Assembly (NCBI GenBank): GCA_902786745.1
Contig: CADADR010000011.1
Coordinates: 1-64,000, forward strand
Direction of reading: 5' to 3'
DNA: 64,000 nucleotides
From: an uncultured Bacteroidia bacterium
GTDB taxonomy: Bacteria; Bacteroidota; Bacteroidia; Bacteroidales; F082
The position numbers and the translations under genes were made by a program. A model generated the notes under the pieces. It saw nothing but the letters and a program-made list of their open reading frames with translations. It was not told the origin of the DNA and made no database searches. Below are positions 44,201 through 51,740 of the stretch, in pieces (the stretch's first letter is position 1; each line of letters opens with the position of its first letter).

Positions 44201-44746
44201 AACATTTTTGTCGGCACGGAAATCCTTACCATGCATGTGGATGCAGTTGAAGAAATCGAATACGAAGGCAGGACCTATCGGATGCTACGTGTGAGCGACC
44301 CCGACGACCTCTTCAGCGGCAATATCGTATGCGGCATCGGCCACCTCACCAGTTTCTTCCCCGAAAGGCTGATGGACAAAGGGGACGGCGTGCGCGTGGA
44401 AGGTATGCGTTGCTATTGGAATGAAGGCGAACTGGTGTTCAAATACGGTGACGAGGACTGCGACGCAGTCATTAGCGAACTGCATGGCATTGTGGAGGAC
44501 GGACCTTCGACCCCTTCGACAGGATTGGCGGTTTATCCTAATCCTACCAACGGCGTTTTGTTTGTAGAGACGCGGCGCGCCACGTCTCTACCAGACCAAA
44601 CCTACCGCATCACCAACCTTATGGGCCAAACCGTCCTTTCCGGCAATATCAACGCTGATAACCAACAGATCAATGTGTCATCATTGCCCCAAGGCATGTA
44701 TTTCATTACCTTTGCAGGTGAGACGCGGAAATTTGTGGTGCGTTAA
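41222..44746 (+). CDS. Large T9SS mosaic protein 1 (propeller plus repeat modules)
   Basis: 1174 aa. Signal MKRLVLTLAIMVVFALGGMAQ. Residues about 22-330 form a BNR/sialidase-like propeller (SRSQDDGESWQIV, VVYSDDGGDTWQQT, SYTLDGGVTWEG). About 340-1090 hold four diverged copies of a 150-190-residue module marked by GDT...Y.K...G.IREE, LLYDF.L.VGD and WIEGIGS. The fourth, from base 43946, is nearly identical to modules in the next two genes. A pre-CTD linker with a partial repeat B follows, then a type A T9SS domain interrupted by palindrome A (VETRRATSL). Surface display is expected; binding is likely, but the ligand is unknown. It is first of a cluster of four T9SS genes on one strand. Confidence 0.88.
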   Translation: MKRLVLTLAIMVVFALGGMAQNIWKPINGTGILGASPDGSIFAYGEYGTLSRSQDDGESWQIVLGQETGFIGHINSSCFAVSPEGRICVFNDNQQTVVYSDDGGDTWQQTTTISSCAMPDKAGLCVPTNDIMVVWAENGEISYTLDGGVTWEGWILDFLENSESVSDLLVNENGDVYVSIDYYIMNIVGIYHSTLSGIQNWELVAFEGISIKDMAFDPEGNVVACGYNADGSSVGFQHIPGFYLFDGTSLAISDEGVVYTPHFMGLQAVLSYSTDHGEHFTEIGEHLPLVDIAPGGENPHLFKGYDNHLYFDGGGEYWKSLRDANHILGSFPLENTAWVQFYRSMYEDSTYYQLGIKGDTVVNETAYKKVINCAHLGYPIEGECFGGIREDEDGKCYFMSFVDAIYAPWPLHYDCEANTEYPLYDFSLSVCDVFQTIGLTPHVVFDTAEMQLNGSTRKVLWFSNNCDNGNYYDYQWIEGIGSTHSLLYPIQDEPDNGPEYRLVEVWQDEELLYKNPHFLDYFPLVQADNNRQKWNVVYMASMNYPNDYFTEIQSIRDNITLDGVDYKLVWKEDVYDSKRIAGAVREEDKRVYYRMYWQQSYQNEVLLYDFNLTVGDTVSVGWSDYRLIVLEESQVQVNGTMRRQLGLAMYFDDGTTGEVEEYWIEGVGSTYGFLNSGYEGWVGAFVHLLCYHENGNLIWDNEEFDDCVMNSDGEPATFAPQGAEWYFDVFNPWGTHPEYQRFFVDGDTIIQGQQCSIITQHFVDTGHEGGEFVYEEDNKVYWFNPTTNAFSVLYDFDAEAGESWNYEVGECSHQVTVDSVGSVTWNGHTYRTQWVRFNEDVQYYSGKIIEGIGYEKGLFPSIYVCDGLEMFDASEIEYLRCYVKDGEMLYHEGGYDCDETTITPPSHPEWYYEILNENGTITYQYMYQAGDTIINDEPTHILVKINTLYDKGLRDEVTHEYVFELNGKLYWWNKRLGLFTVLYDYEAEVGDSWNIFVGTEILTMHVDAVEEIEYEGRTYRMLRVSDPDDLFSGNIVCGIGHLTSFFPERLMDKGDGVRVEGMRCYWNEGELVFKYGDEDCDAVISELHGIVEDGPSTPSTGLAVYPNPTNGVLFVETRRATSLPDQTYRITNLMGQTVLSGNINADNQQINVSSLPQGMYFITFAGETRKFVVR
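43946..44500 (+). repeat. Homogenised C-terminal module, copy 1
   Basis: Codes EWYYEI...YQAGDTI...YWWNK...SGNIVCGIGHLTSFFPERL...GDEDCDA. Copies at about 46030-46580 and 49221-49770 are much more alike than the rest of their genes. Confidence 0.85.
44501..44523. repeat. Repeat B, partial, in frame before CTD
   Basis: GGACCTTCGACCCC then TTCGACAGG, encoding GPSTPSTG in the linker just before the sorting domain of mosaic protein 1. Confidence 0.7.
44564..44591. repeat. Palindromic element A, copy 4 (inside CTD)
   Basis: GTAGAGACG then CGGCGCGCCA then CGTCTCTAC. It encodes VETRRATSL between the first two strands of the sorting domain. Confidence 0.9.
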
Positions 44747-44841
44747 TCGTGGTAAAAGATAACAATCAAAAACATACGACAATGAAAAGATTAGTATTAA
44801 CATTAGCGATTTCACTTGCCTTCGCTTTTGGCGGCGTGGCG
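44592..44841 (+). repeat. Gene-junction direct repeat, copy 1
   Basis: About 250 bp covering the end of the sorting domain, the 35-bp spacer and the signal peptide of the next gene. It is almost identical to 46676-46925 (offset about 2084 bp). Confidence 0.88.
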
Positions 44842-46830
44842 CAGAGCCTCCATTACGACTTTGAAGACGGTACCCTTCAAGGCTGGACCACACTCGATGG
44901 CGACGGCGACGGCCATTGTTGGGAATCTTCCATTGGCGGCATGGGCTACAATTCCAATGGGATGGTGATGGCTTATTCCAAAGACTATGCCACAGGCGAT
45001 TCCCTTGCACCAAACGAGTATCTTGTTTCTCCACGATTGGTTTTGAGTGAAGACTGGCCCGTTATCAATTTTTATGCATGTGCTTTGGATGAAATCTACC
45101 CTGCCGAGCATTTTGGGGTATCCATCTCAACTACAGTCAACGATGACCCGTTGGCTTTCACGCTCTTGTCGGAATGGACCATAGCCGCTAAAGATGCGGG
45201 AAACCGTCAGGGCAACTGGTACTACTATACCGTTGACCTTTCCGATTATGCCGGTCAGGAGGTCTATGTAGCCATTCGTCACCACTATTGTTCTGGACAA
45301 TCTGCCATTTGCGTTGATGATATTCAAATTGATGGGACTATACAGCAAGACGGTTTGGTGATTGAGCCAGATACGCTGTGGGTTACTGATGTGTACGTCT
45401 ACCAAAAATACTTTACCATTACGAATGAAACCGACCATGAGGTCACCATTTCAAGTATCTATACTGAAGACACCATCGTCTCTCTCAGTCACTATGACCC
45501 CGCCTATGGATTGGTTAATGTTGAGGAGGTCTTGCCCGTCACTCTTGAAGTTGGAGATGCGTTTGAGATTAAAACAGGCATTCAGAATATCATTTTGCCT
45601 TTGGCAAAACGCAATGACTACATTGTCTCTCCCATTCACATCGTTTCCACCGAAGGCGAAAATGAAGTCATCCTCATGATTGACGAAGCCGCCATTAGTT
45701 TTGGGCTGATCGCATACCTGCCTTTCTATGGGCTTGATTCATACGAGCCACACCAATTTAGCCTAGTCAATGCGGAATGGTCGGGGCCCATCACGATTAC
45801 CGGAATCGAGGAAATAGGTACAGATTATCTTGAAATCACCATCGAAGACTCGCTTCCTGTTACCTTGGAAAACTATGGCGACTATTTGCGAGGCAGCCTA
45901 AAATGCAGAGAGCCGTTCCCTTTTCATGCTTTTGTGTCTACAAGTATCATTGTTCATACTTCCATTGGGGATTTTGGTGCCATCGGTGTTGATATTGACG
46001 GCACTATGCTCTTCAGCCCCATTGGTAACGAATGGTACTACGAAATCGAGAACGAGAACGGCAGCATCACCTACCAATACCTCTATCAGGCGGGCGACAC
46101 TATTGTCCAAGACGAACCGACGCATATCCTTGTGAAAATCAACACGCTTTACGACAAGGATTTGCATCAAGACGTGACGCACGAATATGTCTATGAGCGC
46201 GACGGCAAAGTGTATTGGTGGAACAAGACTTTGGAAGAATTTACCGTGCTATATGACTTTGGTGCCCATGAAGGCGACACTTGGGTCACCAAGGTCGGCA
46301 CGGAAACGCTCACCATGCATGTGGATGCCGAGGAAATTGTTGAATACGAGGGCAGATTTTATCGAATGTTGCATGTAAGCGACACGGACGACATTTTCAG
46401 CGGCGACATCGTGTGCGGCATCGGTCACCTCACCAGTTTCTTCCCCGAAAGGCTGATGGACAACGGCGACGGCATTCGTGTGGAAGGTATGCGCTGCTAT
46501 TGGGTGGAGAACGAACTGGTCTTCAAATACGGCGACGAGGACTGCGATGCGATTTATTCGGAGGTACACGGTGTGGATGAGGACGGTCCTTCGACAGGCT
46601 CAGGAGCCTTTACGGTTTATCCTAATCCTACAAACGGTGTTTTGTTTGTAGAGACGCGCCATGGCACGTCTCTACCAGACCAAACCTACCGTATCACCAA
46701 TCTGATGGGCCAAACCGTCCTTTCCGGCAATATCAACGCTGATAACCAACAGATCAATGTGTCATCATTGCCCCAAGGCATGTATTTCATTACCTTTGCA
46801 GGCGGGACGCGGAAATTTGTGGTGCGTTAA
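44782..46830 (+). CDS. T9SS mosaic protein 2 (adhesin-type N-terminal domain)
   Basis: 682 aa from the ATG at 44782 (signal MKRLVLTLAISLAFAFGGVAQ). Residues about 23-195 form a choice-of-anchor-J or cleaved-adhesin domain (YDFEDGTLQGWTTLDGDGDG, YLVSPRLVLSE, YAGQEVYVAIRHHY, ICVDDIQI). About 200-415 is beta-rich and unrecognised. About 417-600 is the module shared with mosaic proteins 1 and 3. The linker has repeat B (DGPSTGSGA), then a T9SS sorting domain with palindrome A in frame (VETRHGTSL). It is probably a surface-exposed carbohydrate- or protein-binding protein. It begins 35 bp after mosaic gene 1, so cotranscription is likely. Confidence 0.87.
   Translation: MKRLVLTLAISLAFAFGGVAQSLHYDFEDGTLQGWTTLDGDGDGHCWESSIGGMGYNSNGMVMAYSKDYATGDSLAPNEYLVSPRLVLSEDWPVINFYACALDEIYPAEHFGVSISTTVNDDPLAFTLLSEWTIAAKDAGNRQGNWYYYTVDLSDYAGQEVYVAIRHHYCSGQSAICVDDIQIDGTIQQDGLVIEPDTLWVTDVYVYQKYFTITNETDHEVTISSIYTEDTIVSLSHYDPAYGLVNVEEVLPVTLEVGDAFEIKTGIQNIILPLAKRNDYIVSPIHIVSTEGENEVILMIDEAAISFGLIAYLPFYGLDSYEPHQFSLVNAEWSGPITITGIEEIGTDYLEITIEDSLPVTLENYGDYLRGSLKCREPFPFHAFVSTSIIVHTSIGDFGAIGVDIDGTMLFSPIGNEWYYEIENENGSITYQYLYQAGDTIVQDEPTHILVKINTLYDKDLHQDVTHEYVYERDGKVYWWNKTLEEFTVLYDFGAHEGDTWVTKVGTETLTMHVDAEEIVEYEGRFYRMLHVSDTDDIFSGDIVCGIGHLTSFFPERLMDNGDGIRVEGMRCYWVENELVFKYGDEDCDAIYSEVHGVDEDGPSTGSGAFTVYPNPTNGVLFVETRHGTSLPDQTYRITNLMGQTVLSGNINADNQQINVSSLPQGMYFITFAGGTRKFVVR
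46585..46608. repeat. Repeat B in frame before CTD
   Basis: GGTCCTTCGACAGGCTCAGG then AGCC, encoding GPSTGSGA. Confidence 0.85.
46648..46675. repeat. Palindromic element A, copy 5 (inside CTD)
   Basis: GTAGAGACG then CGCCATGGCA then CGTCTCTAC. Same site and frame as copy 4. Confidence 0.9.
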
Positions 46831-46925
46831 TCGTGGTAAAAGATAACAATCAAAAACATACAACCATGAAAAGATTAGTATTAACATTAGCGATTTCGCT
46901 CGCCTTCGCGCTTGGAGGCATGGCG
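46676..46925 (+). repeat. Gene-junction direct repeat, copy 2
   Basis: Second copy of the block at 44592-44841, joining mosaic genes 2 and 3. Confidence 0.88.
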
Positions 46926-49900
46926 CAAAACATTTGGAAACCCATCGATGTATCAGCCGTTTTTCTAGGCGCCGCTCCCGACGGAAGCCTTTATTTCAAT
47001 TGCGGTTACAGCGGGATAGGCCGCTCTCAAGACGAAGGCGAAACCTACCAAATCGTCTTGGGATACGAAACAGGCAACGACTTTTATTTCAATGAATACT
47101 GTTTCAGCGTCAGCCCGGAAGGAAGGATTTTCGTTTTCGAAGACAATCCGTTTAAGGTATGGTATTCTGACGATTACGGCGACACTTGGCAGTATACCTC
47201 AGACATTCCTTTGAGTGCTGGAGATAAGGCCTGGAATTTGTATGCCTTAAATAATGGCACCATACTAGGATCAACAGAATATGGAAGCGTTTTTTGGACC
47301 ACCGATGGCGGCACTACGTGGGGCGTGAACGACACTTCCTTTGAGGATAATAGCATCAGCGATATTTTGGCCAACGAAAACGGCGATGTCTATGTCGGCT
47401 TGTATTATTATGGCAATGGACTATACCATTCAACCCTTTCGGACATGCAAAACTGGGAACTTGTCGCTTTTGAAGGTTTTGGGATTCGGGATATGGAGTT
47501 CGACCCAGAAGGCAATGTAGTCTGTGCAGGCTATGGCAATGAATTTTCCGGATTTGAGTATATTCCTGGTTTTTATGCGCTGGCGGCAAATTACATTAGC
47601 ATTTCTGATAACGGAATCGTCTATACAATAAGCTATAACGATGATGATTATACCGAAGGTTTGTCTTATTCTCTTGATCATGGCGAGCATTTTACCGATA
47701 TAGGGGAAAGGATGTATGGGGTGCGGCCGCTTCCGGGTTGTTGCGTGCCTATGAAATGGCTCATCAAAGGATTCGACAACCACCTGTATTATATTGGCGT
47801 CGACCAAAATTACATGAGCTATGCCAATGCGGATGAGATCGTTAACCCAACCCCCACCACAGAGCGCTTCGATTTCTCAGCCGTATGCGAAACAGGTCAG
47901 ACACTTTATTACATCATCACCGACGAGGAACAAAAGACCGTAAAATTGACTTTTCCCCATGAGCCGGAAAACCCTTGGGAGAGTAACTATTGGGAAGGTT
48001 ACGAAAAGCCTCAAGGCAGCATGACCTTGCCTTCAACGGTGACCTACGAAGGTGAGACTTACACCGTGACCGCTATCGACGCTTCTGCATTTTACGAATG
48101 TGACGGCTTAACGGGAACACTGGTCGTCCCAGGAAGTATCACCGACATCAACACGTATGCTTTTTACGCTTGTACAGGATTGAATGTCGTTGAATTGCAA
48201 GAAGGTGTAACCACCATTTGGCACAACGCCTTTACCTCTTGCAGCGGCATAACCTCAATAAGCTTCCCCAATACCCTTACCTCTATTTTCCATAATGCCT
48301 TCAGCAGTTGCTCGTCATTGACGTCACTGCATCTTCCAGTTTCCGTGACCACCATTTACCCATCTGTCTTTACCAACGACCCTGCCTTGGAAAGCATTAC
48401 CGTTGATGAAAACCATCCGCTATACTATGCTGAAAACAACGCCATCATCAAAAGGGATGACAAGACGCTGTTTTTGGGTTGTAAAAACACGGTCATCCCC
48501 GATGATATTGTGGCTATCGGGGAAAATGCCTTTCACGGTGCCGGTGACGGTGGCGACCTTGTGATTCCTAACTCCGTCCGGTCCATTGGCGACTATGCTT
48601 TCCAATCATGCCATTTCTCGGGCACGATCATCCTCTCCGATTCATTGAACACAATAGGTATTTTTGCTTTTGCCAATAGTGAGTTTTCAGGCTCATTGAT
48701 AATGCCTAACACAGTAACTTCAGTGGGGTTGAGGGCTTTTGACCATTGCCTGAACCTTACGGGTGAACTCAAACTATCCGAGTCGTTGACAGAAATCCAA
48801 CATACTACGTTTTATGGCTCAGGTTTTACTGGCGTTTTGGTCATACCCAACTCAGTGACTTCATTAAGTGAATGGGCTTTTTACGACTGTCATTTCTCCG
48901 ACCTCGTCTTGAGCGAGAATCTGACTTTTATTGGCGGAGCGGCCTTCTCGGGTTGTGAGAATTTTACGGGAATTCTGCGTATCCCAGCTTCAGTCACCCG
49001 TATCGAAGACCATGCCTTCAGAAACACTCGTTTCAACGAAATCTATTCCTACAGTCCCATCCCTCCAGAACTGGATGAACAAGCTTTCAATGGCTATGCT
49101 TCTGTTTATTTCTACGACCCCGAAATTCCTATCCATGTGCCGATGGGCAGCATGGAAGCCTATCAAACTGCTCCTAATTGGGAATACTTCCAAAACTTTA
49201 TCGAGGATATCATCCGTCATGAATGGTACTACGAAATCCAGAATGACAACGGCAGCATCACCTACCAATACCTCTATCAGGCTGGTGACACCATCATCCA
49301 AGACGAGCCAACGCATATCCTTGTAAAAATCAACACGCTTTACGACAAGGATTTGCATCAAGACGTAACACGTGAATACGTTTACGAGCGCGATGGCAAG
49401 TTGTATTGGTGGAACAAGACTCTTGGTGAGTTCACCGTGCTGTATGATTACGAGGCTGAAGAAGGCGATGAATGGGAAATCAAGGTGGGTACGGAAAGCC
49501 TTGTGATGCATGTGGATGCTGTGCAAATGGTCACCTACAAGAGCCAAACCTATAGGATGCTCAGTGTGAGCGACCCCAATGACCTTTTCAGCGGCAATAT
49601 CGTGTGCGGTATCGGTCACCTCACCAGTTTCTTCCCCGAAAGGCTGATGGACAACGGCGACGGCATCCGTGTGGAAGGTATGCGTTGCTATTGGAGTGAC
49701 AGCAAATTGGTCTTCAAATACGGCGACGAGGACTGTGATGCGATTTATGATGAATTGCATGGGATTGAAGAACCTACTTATGAACAAGTCGTTGCTCCAT
49801 TCGACCTCTATCCCAATCCGACCGACGGCGTCCTCTTTGTAGAGACGCGCCATGGCACGTCTCTACCAGTGGCAAATGAATACCGCATTGCCAACCTCAT

Positions 49901-50024
49901 GGGCCAGACCCTAATGACAGGTCAAATCACCGCTGATAACCAACAGATCAATGTTTCATCATTGCCTCAAGGCATGTATTTCATTACCTTTGCAAATGTA
50001 ACACGTAAATTTGTGGTGCGATAA
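46866..50024 (+). CDS. T9SS mosaic protein 3 (propeller plus BspA-type LRRs)
   Basis: 1052 aa from the ATG at 46866. The signal peptide matches those of the two upstream genes. Residues about 22-325 form a BNR-like propeller, homologous to that of mosaic protein 1. About 340-750 hold LRR_5/BspA-type repeats (STVTYEGETYTVTAIDASAF, NAFTSCSGITSISFP, SVTRIEDHAFRN), as in many surface adhesins. About 785-970 is the shared module. The sorting domain follows, with palindrome A in frame (VETRHGTSL). The linker here (EEPTYEQVVAPF) lacks repeat B. So mosaic 3 has the N-terminus of protein 1, a new middle and the common C-terminus. It ends 2 bp before the carboxypeptidase gene. Confidence 0.87.
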   Translation: MKRLVLTLAISLAFALGGMAQNIWKPIDVSAVFLGAAPDGSLYFNCGYSGIGRSQDEGETYQIVLGYETGNDFYFNEYCFSVSPEGRIFVFEDNPFKVWYSDDYGDTWQYTSDIPLSAGDKAWNLYALNNGTILGSTEYGSVFWTTDGGTTWGVNDTSFEDNSISDILANENGDVYVGLYYYGNGLYHSTLSDMQNWELVAFEGFGIRDMEFDPEGNVVCAGYGNEFSGFEYIPGFYALAANYISISDNGIVYTISYNDDDYTEGLSYSLDHGEHFTDIGERMYGVRPLPGCCVPMKWLIKGFDNHLYYIGVDQNYMSYANADEIVNPTPTTERFDFSAVCETGQTLYYIITDEEQKTVKLTFPHEPENPWESNYWEGYEKPQGSMTLPSTVTYEGETYTVTAIDASAFYECDGLTGTLVVPGSITDINTYAFYACTGLNVVELQEGVTTIWHNAFTSCSGITSISFPNTLTSIFHNAFSSCSSLTSLHLPVSVTTIYPSVFTNDPALESITVDENHPLYYAENNAIIKRDDKTLFLGCKNTVIPDDIVAIGENAFHGAGDGGDLVIPNSVRSIGDYAFQSCHFSGTIILSDSLNTIGIFAFANSEFSGSLIMPNTVTSVGLRAFDHCLNLTGELKLSESLTEIQHTTFYGSGFTGVLVIPNSVTSLSEWAFYDCHFSDLVLSENLTFIGGAAFSGCENFTGILRIPASVTRIEDHAFRNTRFNEIYSYSPIPPELDEQAFNGYASVYFYDPEIPIHVPMGSMEAYQTAPNWEYFQNFIEDIIRHEWYYEIQNDNGSITYQYLYQAGDTIIQDEPTHILVKINTLYDKDLHQDVTREYVYERDGKLYWWNKTLGEFTVLYDYEAEEGDEWEIKVGTESLVMHVDAVQMVTYKSQTYRMLSVSDPNDLFSGNIVCGIGHLTSFFPERLMDNGDGIRVEGMRCYWSDSKLVFKYGDEDCDAIYDELHGIEEPTYEQVVAPFDLYPNPTDGVLFVETRHGTSLPVANEYRIANLMGQTLMTGQITADNQQINVSSLPQGMYFITFANVTRKFVVR
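49839..49866. repeat. Palindromic element A, copy 6 (inside CTD)
   Basis: GTAGAGACG then CGCCATGGCA then CGTCTCTAC. Same site and frame as copies 4 and 5. Confidence 0.9.
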
Positions 50025-50026
50025 TT

Positions 50027-51697
50027 ATGAAACGCCTTCTATTGTTCCTGATCCTTGGTTGGCTTTTTGGGGGTGTCCAGGCCCAAACCGACCTCGAAAC
50101 CTTGATGGCCACACGAGGGGAATATTTCTTCTCCCTACCTTTACAACAATGTGAAGAGGCCGAGCGGCTTACCCGCCTTTGTTCCATCGACAAACTGGAA
50201 GGCAACCATCTGATTTGTTATGCCAACGAAGAGCAGTACCGCCAACTCCTTGCCATGGGCTATCGGCCCACGCTGCTCATGCCGCCTTCCATGCAGGAGC
50301 ATTATGCCATGTGGGACGGCTCTCACCGTGAGGCCTACGATTGGGATGCCTATCCCACCTATGAGGCCTACCAGGACATGATGAAGCATTACGCCGAGGA
50401 TTATCCTGAACGGTGCACTTACTTCGATTTGGGCACATTGGCGAGCGGTCGCAAGCTCATGTTTTGCCGCTTCAACAACGGGGAGCCTGACGGCAAGCCC
50501 AAGTTCCTCTACACTTCTACCATCCATGGCGACGAGCTGACAGGCATGATGCTCATGCTCCGCCTCATCGACGAGCTTTGCACCAGCGACGACCCACGAA
50601 TCCTTGCGCTGCTCGATCATCTCGACATTTTCATCTCGCCTTGCACCAACCCCGATGGTACCTATCACGGAGGCAACAACACCGTCAATGGCGCCCGTCG
50701 CAACAACGCCAACAACGCAGACTTGAACCGCAACTACCCCGATTTTGACAACGGACCCCATCCCGATGGCAAGGAATATCAACCTGAAACCCTGATGATG
50801 ATGGAACTCGCTGAGCAATATCATTTTACCATGGCTGCGAACTATCACGGCGGTTCCGAGGTGATGAACTATCCTTGGGACACCTACCAACCCCTGCATC
50901 CCGATGACGATTGGTGGCAATTGGTGTGTCATGAATATGCCGACTTGACTCATGAGCATGACACTTTGTATATGAGCAGTTATGACAACGGCATCGTCAA
51001 CGGTTATGTGTGGTATCCCATCTACGGCAGTCGACAGGATTACATGAACTATTACCAGCAATGTCGCGAGGTGACCATCGAATGCTCCATCCCCTATACG
51101 CCTAATCCGTCGACGATGCCCATGTATTGGACCTATAACCACGAAAGCATGTTGCGTTACTTGGAGCAATGCCTCTATGGAATTCATGGCAGGGTGACGG
51201 ATTCGGTCTCTGGTGCACCTTTGGAGGCAGAGGTCACCATTCTCACCCACGATCATCACGGTTCTGCCGTCAGTAGTCATTTGCCTATTGGCGACTACCA
51301 TCGTCCCATCAAAGGTGGCACCTACGAGGTGACGTATTCTTGCGAGGGCTATTACCCCAAGACCCTCACCTTGACGGTGGCCGACTTAGAGACCTTGGTG
51401 CAGGATGTGCAATTGGTGCCGGAAGGGTATGGGGTTGAAGAAGGCGGCCCTTCGACAGGCTCAGAGACCGCAGGGACCTTTACGGTTTATCCTAATCCTA
51501 CAAACGATGTTCTCACCATTCATCATTCCGCATTCCGCATTCATCATTCCGCATTCAGAATTACCAACCTAATGGGCCAAACAATCCTTTCGGGTCAAAT
51601 CACGTCCGAAAACCAGCAAATTAATGTTTCGTCGTTGCCTGAGGGTATGTATTTCGTCACCGTTGCTGGCGAGACGCGGAAATTTGTGGTGCGATAG
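50027..51697 (+). CDS. T9SS-secreted M14 zinc carboxypeptidase
   Basis: 556 aa. Signal MKRLLLFLILGWLFGGVQAQ. The M14 domain (about 105-385) has zinc ligands His167 and Glu170 (HGDE) and His274 (ANYHGG), substrate Arg235 (NRNYPDF) and the general base Glu352 (EVTIECS). A carboxypeptidase-regulatory-like domain follows (about 388-475, GIHGRVTDSVSGAPLEAEV). The linker has repeat B (GGPSTGSETAG), then a T9SS domain with two 7-residue repeats (IHHSAFR twice) at the spot where the neighbours carry palindrome A. It cleaves C-terminal residues of peptides outside the cell. It starts 2 bp after mosaic gene 3, so it is in the same operon. Confidence 0.93.
   Translation: MKRLLLFLILGWLFGGVQAQTDLETLMATRGEYFFSLPLQQCEEAERLTRLCSIDKLEGNHLICYANEEQYRQLLAMGYRPTLLMPPSMQEHYAMWDGSHREAYDWDAYPTYEAYQDMMKHYAEDYPERCTYFDLGTLASGRKLMFCRFNNGEPDGKPKFLYTSTIHGDELTGMMLMLRLIDELCTSDDPRILALLDHLDIFISPCTNPDGTYHGGNNTVNGARRNNANNADLNRNYPDFDNGPHPDGKEYQPETLMMMELAEQYHFTMAANYHGGSEVMNYPWDTYQPLHPDDDWWQLVCHEYADLTHEHDTLYMSSYDNGIVNGYVWYPIYGSRQDYMNYYQQCREVTIECSIPYTPNPSTMPMYWTYNHESMLRYLEQCLYGIHGRVTDSVSGAPLEAEVTILTHDHHGSAVSSHLPIGDYHRPIKGGTYEVTYSCEGYYPKTLTLTVADLETLVQDVQLVPEGYGVEEGGPSTGSETAGTFTVYPNPTNDVLTIHHSAFRIHHSAFRITNLMGQTILSGQITSENQQINVSSLPEGMYFVTVAGETRKFVVR
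51446..51478. repeat. Repeat B, extended, in frame before CTD
   Basis: GGCCCTTCGACAGGCTCAG, then AGACCGCAGGGACC. It encodes GPSTGSETAGT. Confidence 0.8.
51517..51558 (+). repeat. 21-bp tandem repeat in the CTD
   Basis: Two copies of a 21-bp unit (CATTCATCATTCCGCATTC plus two bases) at 51517-51537 and 51538-51558. Each encodes IHHSAFR. It occupies the same turn of the sorting domain as palindrome A in the three preceding genes. Confidence 0.88.
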
Positions 51698-51707
51698 AAA
51701 CAATATG

Positions 51708-51738
51708 AAAAAAGCCTCAGCATGCTGAGGCTTTTTTT
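51708..51738. terminator. Bidirectional terminator
   Basis: AAAAAAGCCTCAGCA-TGCTGAGGCTTTTTT is a near-perfect palindrome with a run of A on one side and T on the other. It serves the T9SS operon and the convergent peptidase gene. Confidence 0.93.
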
Positions 51739-51740
51739 CA

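Noticed and set aside
44749..44781. Earlier start (MVKDNNQKHTT) for mosaic gene 2
   Set aside because: The 11 extra codons are spacer sequence repeated before gene 3, and they would displace the signal peptide from the N-terminus.
51517..51558. CRISPR-like direct repeats
   Set aside because: Only two adjacent 21-bp units without spacers, in frame within a sorting domain. No cas genes occur in the window.
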